Part shown: positions 6,658 to 7,317 of the stretch, in pieces
How the letters are laid out: every line of letters begins with the position of its first letter
How positions within the stretch are numbered: position 1 is the stretch's first letter
From: Rhodospirillales bacterium
GTDB taxonomy: Bacteria; Pseudomonadota; Alphaproteobacteria; Acetobacterales; Acetobacteraceae
Direction: 5' to 3'
Assembly: GCA_025352915.1 (NCBI GenBank)
Contig: JANXSA010000567.1
Span: forward strand, 1-7,317
Length of the DNA: 7,317 bases
Translations under genes and position numbers: made by a program
The notes under the pieces: generated by a model
The model's input: only the letters and a program-made list of their open reading frames with translations
The model's database searches: none
What the model was told of the DNA's origin: nothing

Positions 6658-6759
6658 TACGCCACTTTACTGGTGATGGTTCATCCCCGTCGATCTTGGA
6701 GCAACGAATTCCCACTCGGCGCGGCGAGTGGTCGGGCGAACAAGGGAGCCTCCGGCGGC

Positions 6760-6778
6760 AAAGGGCCGGCGGCCTTTT
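6760..6778 (+). terminator. Candidate rho-independent terminator after the transferase pair
   Basis: AAAGG (6760-6764) pairs with CCTTT (6773-6777). Inside it CC (6766-6767) pairs with GG (6771-6772) around a GGC loop with one bulged G, giving seven pairs. The run TTTT closes the structure at 6775-6778. It begins about 100 bases after the stop codon. The stem is short and bulged and the T run is brief, so the call is moderate; it may instead be part of the hairpin cluster that follows. Confidence 0.4.
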
Positions 6779-6795
6779 GATCCCATTCATTTTCA

Positions 6796-6801
6796 TATAA
6801 T
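6796..6801 (+). promoter_or_regulatory. Perfect -10-like TATAAT without a good -35
   Basis: TATAAT matches the sigma-70 -10 consensus exactly and sits in an AT-rich patch just after the terminator-like hairpin. At the proper distance upstream the bases (around 6773-6778) do not resemble TTGACA. If used, it would give the oxidoreductase transcript a leader of about 230 bases that includes the hairpins and the inverted repeat. A chance match is possible. Confidence 0.25.
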
Positions 6802-6807
6802 CAAGGT

Positions 6808-6870
6808 CCAGGGGCTTGGCCCGTCGCGCGAAGGCGCGCTCGGGGCCTGGCGGGTCTGGGCAGAGCCCAG
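6808..6870. repeat. Three consecutive short GC-rich hairpins, REP-like
   Basis: Three hairpins follow each other: GGGC-TTG-GCCC (6812-6822), GCGCG-AAGG-CGCGC (6826-6839) and CTGGGC-AGA-GCCCAG (6856-6870). CCAGG at 6808 and CCTGG at 6846-6850 could pair as an outer stem around the first two. Small-loop, GC-rich palindromes clustered between genes are the form taken by dispersed intergenic palindromic repeats in many proteobacteria. Whether this element is repeated in the genome cannot be told from one window. Confidence 0.5.
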
Positions 6871-6911
6871 CCTTTCTGCTTAGAGAGTCTTTCCTTGCTA
6901 TGGTTTGTATT

Positions 6912-6968
6912 AGTGTCCGTCCGGAAAGTCTCGCGGTTCGGTCCGGTTGGTTTTTTCGGACGGACACT
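6912..6968. promoter_or_regulatory. 12-bp perfect inverted repeat upstream of the old yellow enzyme gene
   Basis: AGTGTCCGTCCG (6912-6923) is exactly mirrored by CGGACGGACACT (6957-6968). The stem could continue inward with one G.U pair and three A-T pairs (GAAA at 6924-6927 against a T run at 6953-6956). The arm starts are 45 bases apart and the right arm ends 71 bases before the oxidoreductase ATG. Candidate roles are an operator for a dimeric repressor, a leader hairpin, or the ends of a tiny mobile element. No target-site duplication is visible at the flanks. Confidence 0.6.
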
Positions 6969-7039
6969 GGGCCGAGGGATTGCCGTGGACCGTGCGTTGC
7001 CTGTATCCGGCCGTGTACGTTTCTCCAGGTGAGTTCCCG

Positions 7040-7317
7040 ATGCCCGATCTTTTCAGTCCGTTCACGCTCAAAGGCGTCAAGCTGCGCAACCGGATTGCGA
7101 TGTCGCCGATGACCATGTACCGGTCTGTCGATGGGTTGATGAACGACTTCCATGTCATGCTGATGGGGTCGCGCGCCGCCGGCGGGTTCGGCCTGGTATT
7201 CCCCGAGCAACTGGCGATCACGCCGGATGGCCGTACCGGCACCAGTTGCGCCGGCATCTATGATGACAATCAGATCGAGGGCCTGTCGCGGGTGATGGCG
7301 ATCATCAAGGACATGGG
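7040..7317 (+). CDS. Old yellow enzyme family NADH:flavin oxidoreductase (3' end off window)
   Basis: N-terminal 92 codons of an FMN-dependent ene-reductase that would reduce activated C=C bonds such as those of enones. It opens MPDLFSPFTLKGVKLRNRIA, the standard first strand of the TIM barrel, followed by the flavin-binding MSPMTMYRS at 21-29. The position after PM is Thr25, as in classical old yellow enzymes; YqjM-type enzymes have Cys there. Tyr27 matches the conserved tyrosine of the YqjM group. SRAAGGFGLVFPEQLAITPDGR (about 44-65) and the IYDDNQIEGL segment fit the family well. AGGTGAG at 7027-7033 lies 6 bases before the ATG, so the start is secure. The catalytic His/Asn pair and the rest of the barrel (family usually about 340-370 residues, or longer with extra domains) lie beyond the right edge. 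It is separated from the transferases by a hairpin-rich region and probably has its own promoter. Confidence 0.9.
   Translation, partial: MPDLFSPFTLKGVKLRNRIAMSPMTMYRSVDGLMNDFHVMLMGSRAAGGFGLVFPEQLAITPDGRTGTSCAGIYDDNQIEGLSRVMAIIKDM

Larger units (their letters stand above)
6658..7039. other. Hairpin-rich intergenic region, no supported gene
   Basis: This 382-base gap separates the second transferase from the old yellow enzyme gene. It holds the terminator-like hairpin, a perfect TATAAT (6796-6801), a row of three small hairpins and a long inverted repeat, each listed separately. The plus frame at 6816-7112 and the minus frame at 6638-7210 run through this non-coding structure and then antisense or out of frame to the oxidoreductase; neither shows protein-like conservation. 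Confidence 0.65.

Noticed and set aside
6911..6969. Insertion-sequence ends or a miniature transposon defined by the 12-base arms
   Set aside because: No target-site duplication flanks the arms and no coding remnant lies between them, so I kept it only as one alternative for the dyad.
6816..7112. A 98-codon plus-strand open frame between the second transferase and the oxidoreductase
   Set aside because: It runs through hairpins and the inverted repeat and overlaps the well-supported oxidoreductase start out of frame.

Overview
The window is GC-rich DNA with strong G/C preference at third codon positions, tight gene packing and translationally coupled transporter genes. Together with gene families that are frequent there (HAPMO-type Baeyer-Villiger monooxygenase, tandem stand-alone glutathione transferases, old yellow enzyme), this suggests an alphaproteobacterium with a broad catabolic repertoire, perhaps Rhodospirillales/Acetobacteraceae or a sphingomonad. 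No rRNA or other phylogenetic marker is present, so the placement is inference only. I saw no tRNA, rRNA, CRISPR array or complete insertion sequence.

Layout: (1) 1-1688, minus strand: most of a Baeyer-Villiger monooxygenase of the 4-hydroxyacetophenone monooxygenase type, with its C-terminus beyond the left edge. (2) 1689-2101: a 413-base divergent intergenic region with two dyads that both have 14-base spacers, a 13-base tandem repeat and a strong ribosome binding site. (3) 2102-4640, plus strand: a three-gene ABC importer of the sulfonate/nitrate/taurine type in the order binding protein, permease, ATPase, with 4-base stop/start overlaps at both junctions. (4) 4641-4883: a gap with no recognisable gene and a plausible sigma-70 promoter. 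(5) 4884-6657: two different glutathione transferase-fold proteins separated by 49 bases and probably co-transcribed. (6) 6658-7039: a hairpin-rich gap with a terminator-like hairpin, three short hairpins in a row and a long perfect inverted repeat. (7) 7040-7317: the N-terminus of an old yellow enzyme family NADH:flavin oxidoreductase, cut by the right edge.

How the genes may work together (inference): an old yellow enzyme reduces the C=C bond of an enone, a Baeyer-Villiger monooxygenase turns a ketone into an ester or lactone, and glutathione transferases handle electrophilic enones or aryl ethers. The importer could bring in the substrate or a sulfur source. This reads as a catabolic or detoxification neighbourhood for an unsaturated, alicyclic or aromatic ketone. 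The substrate cannot be named from sequence, and the genes lie in at least three transcription units, so joint function is a hypothesis. I found no clear sign of a wholly new system; the best leads are the inverted repeat before the old yellow enzyme gene and the extra C-terminal domain on the first glutathione transferase.
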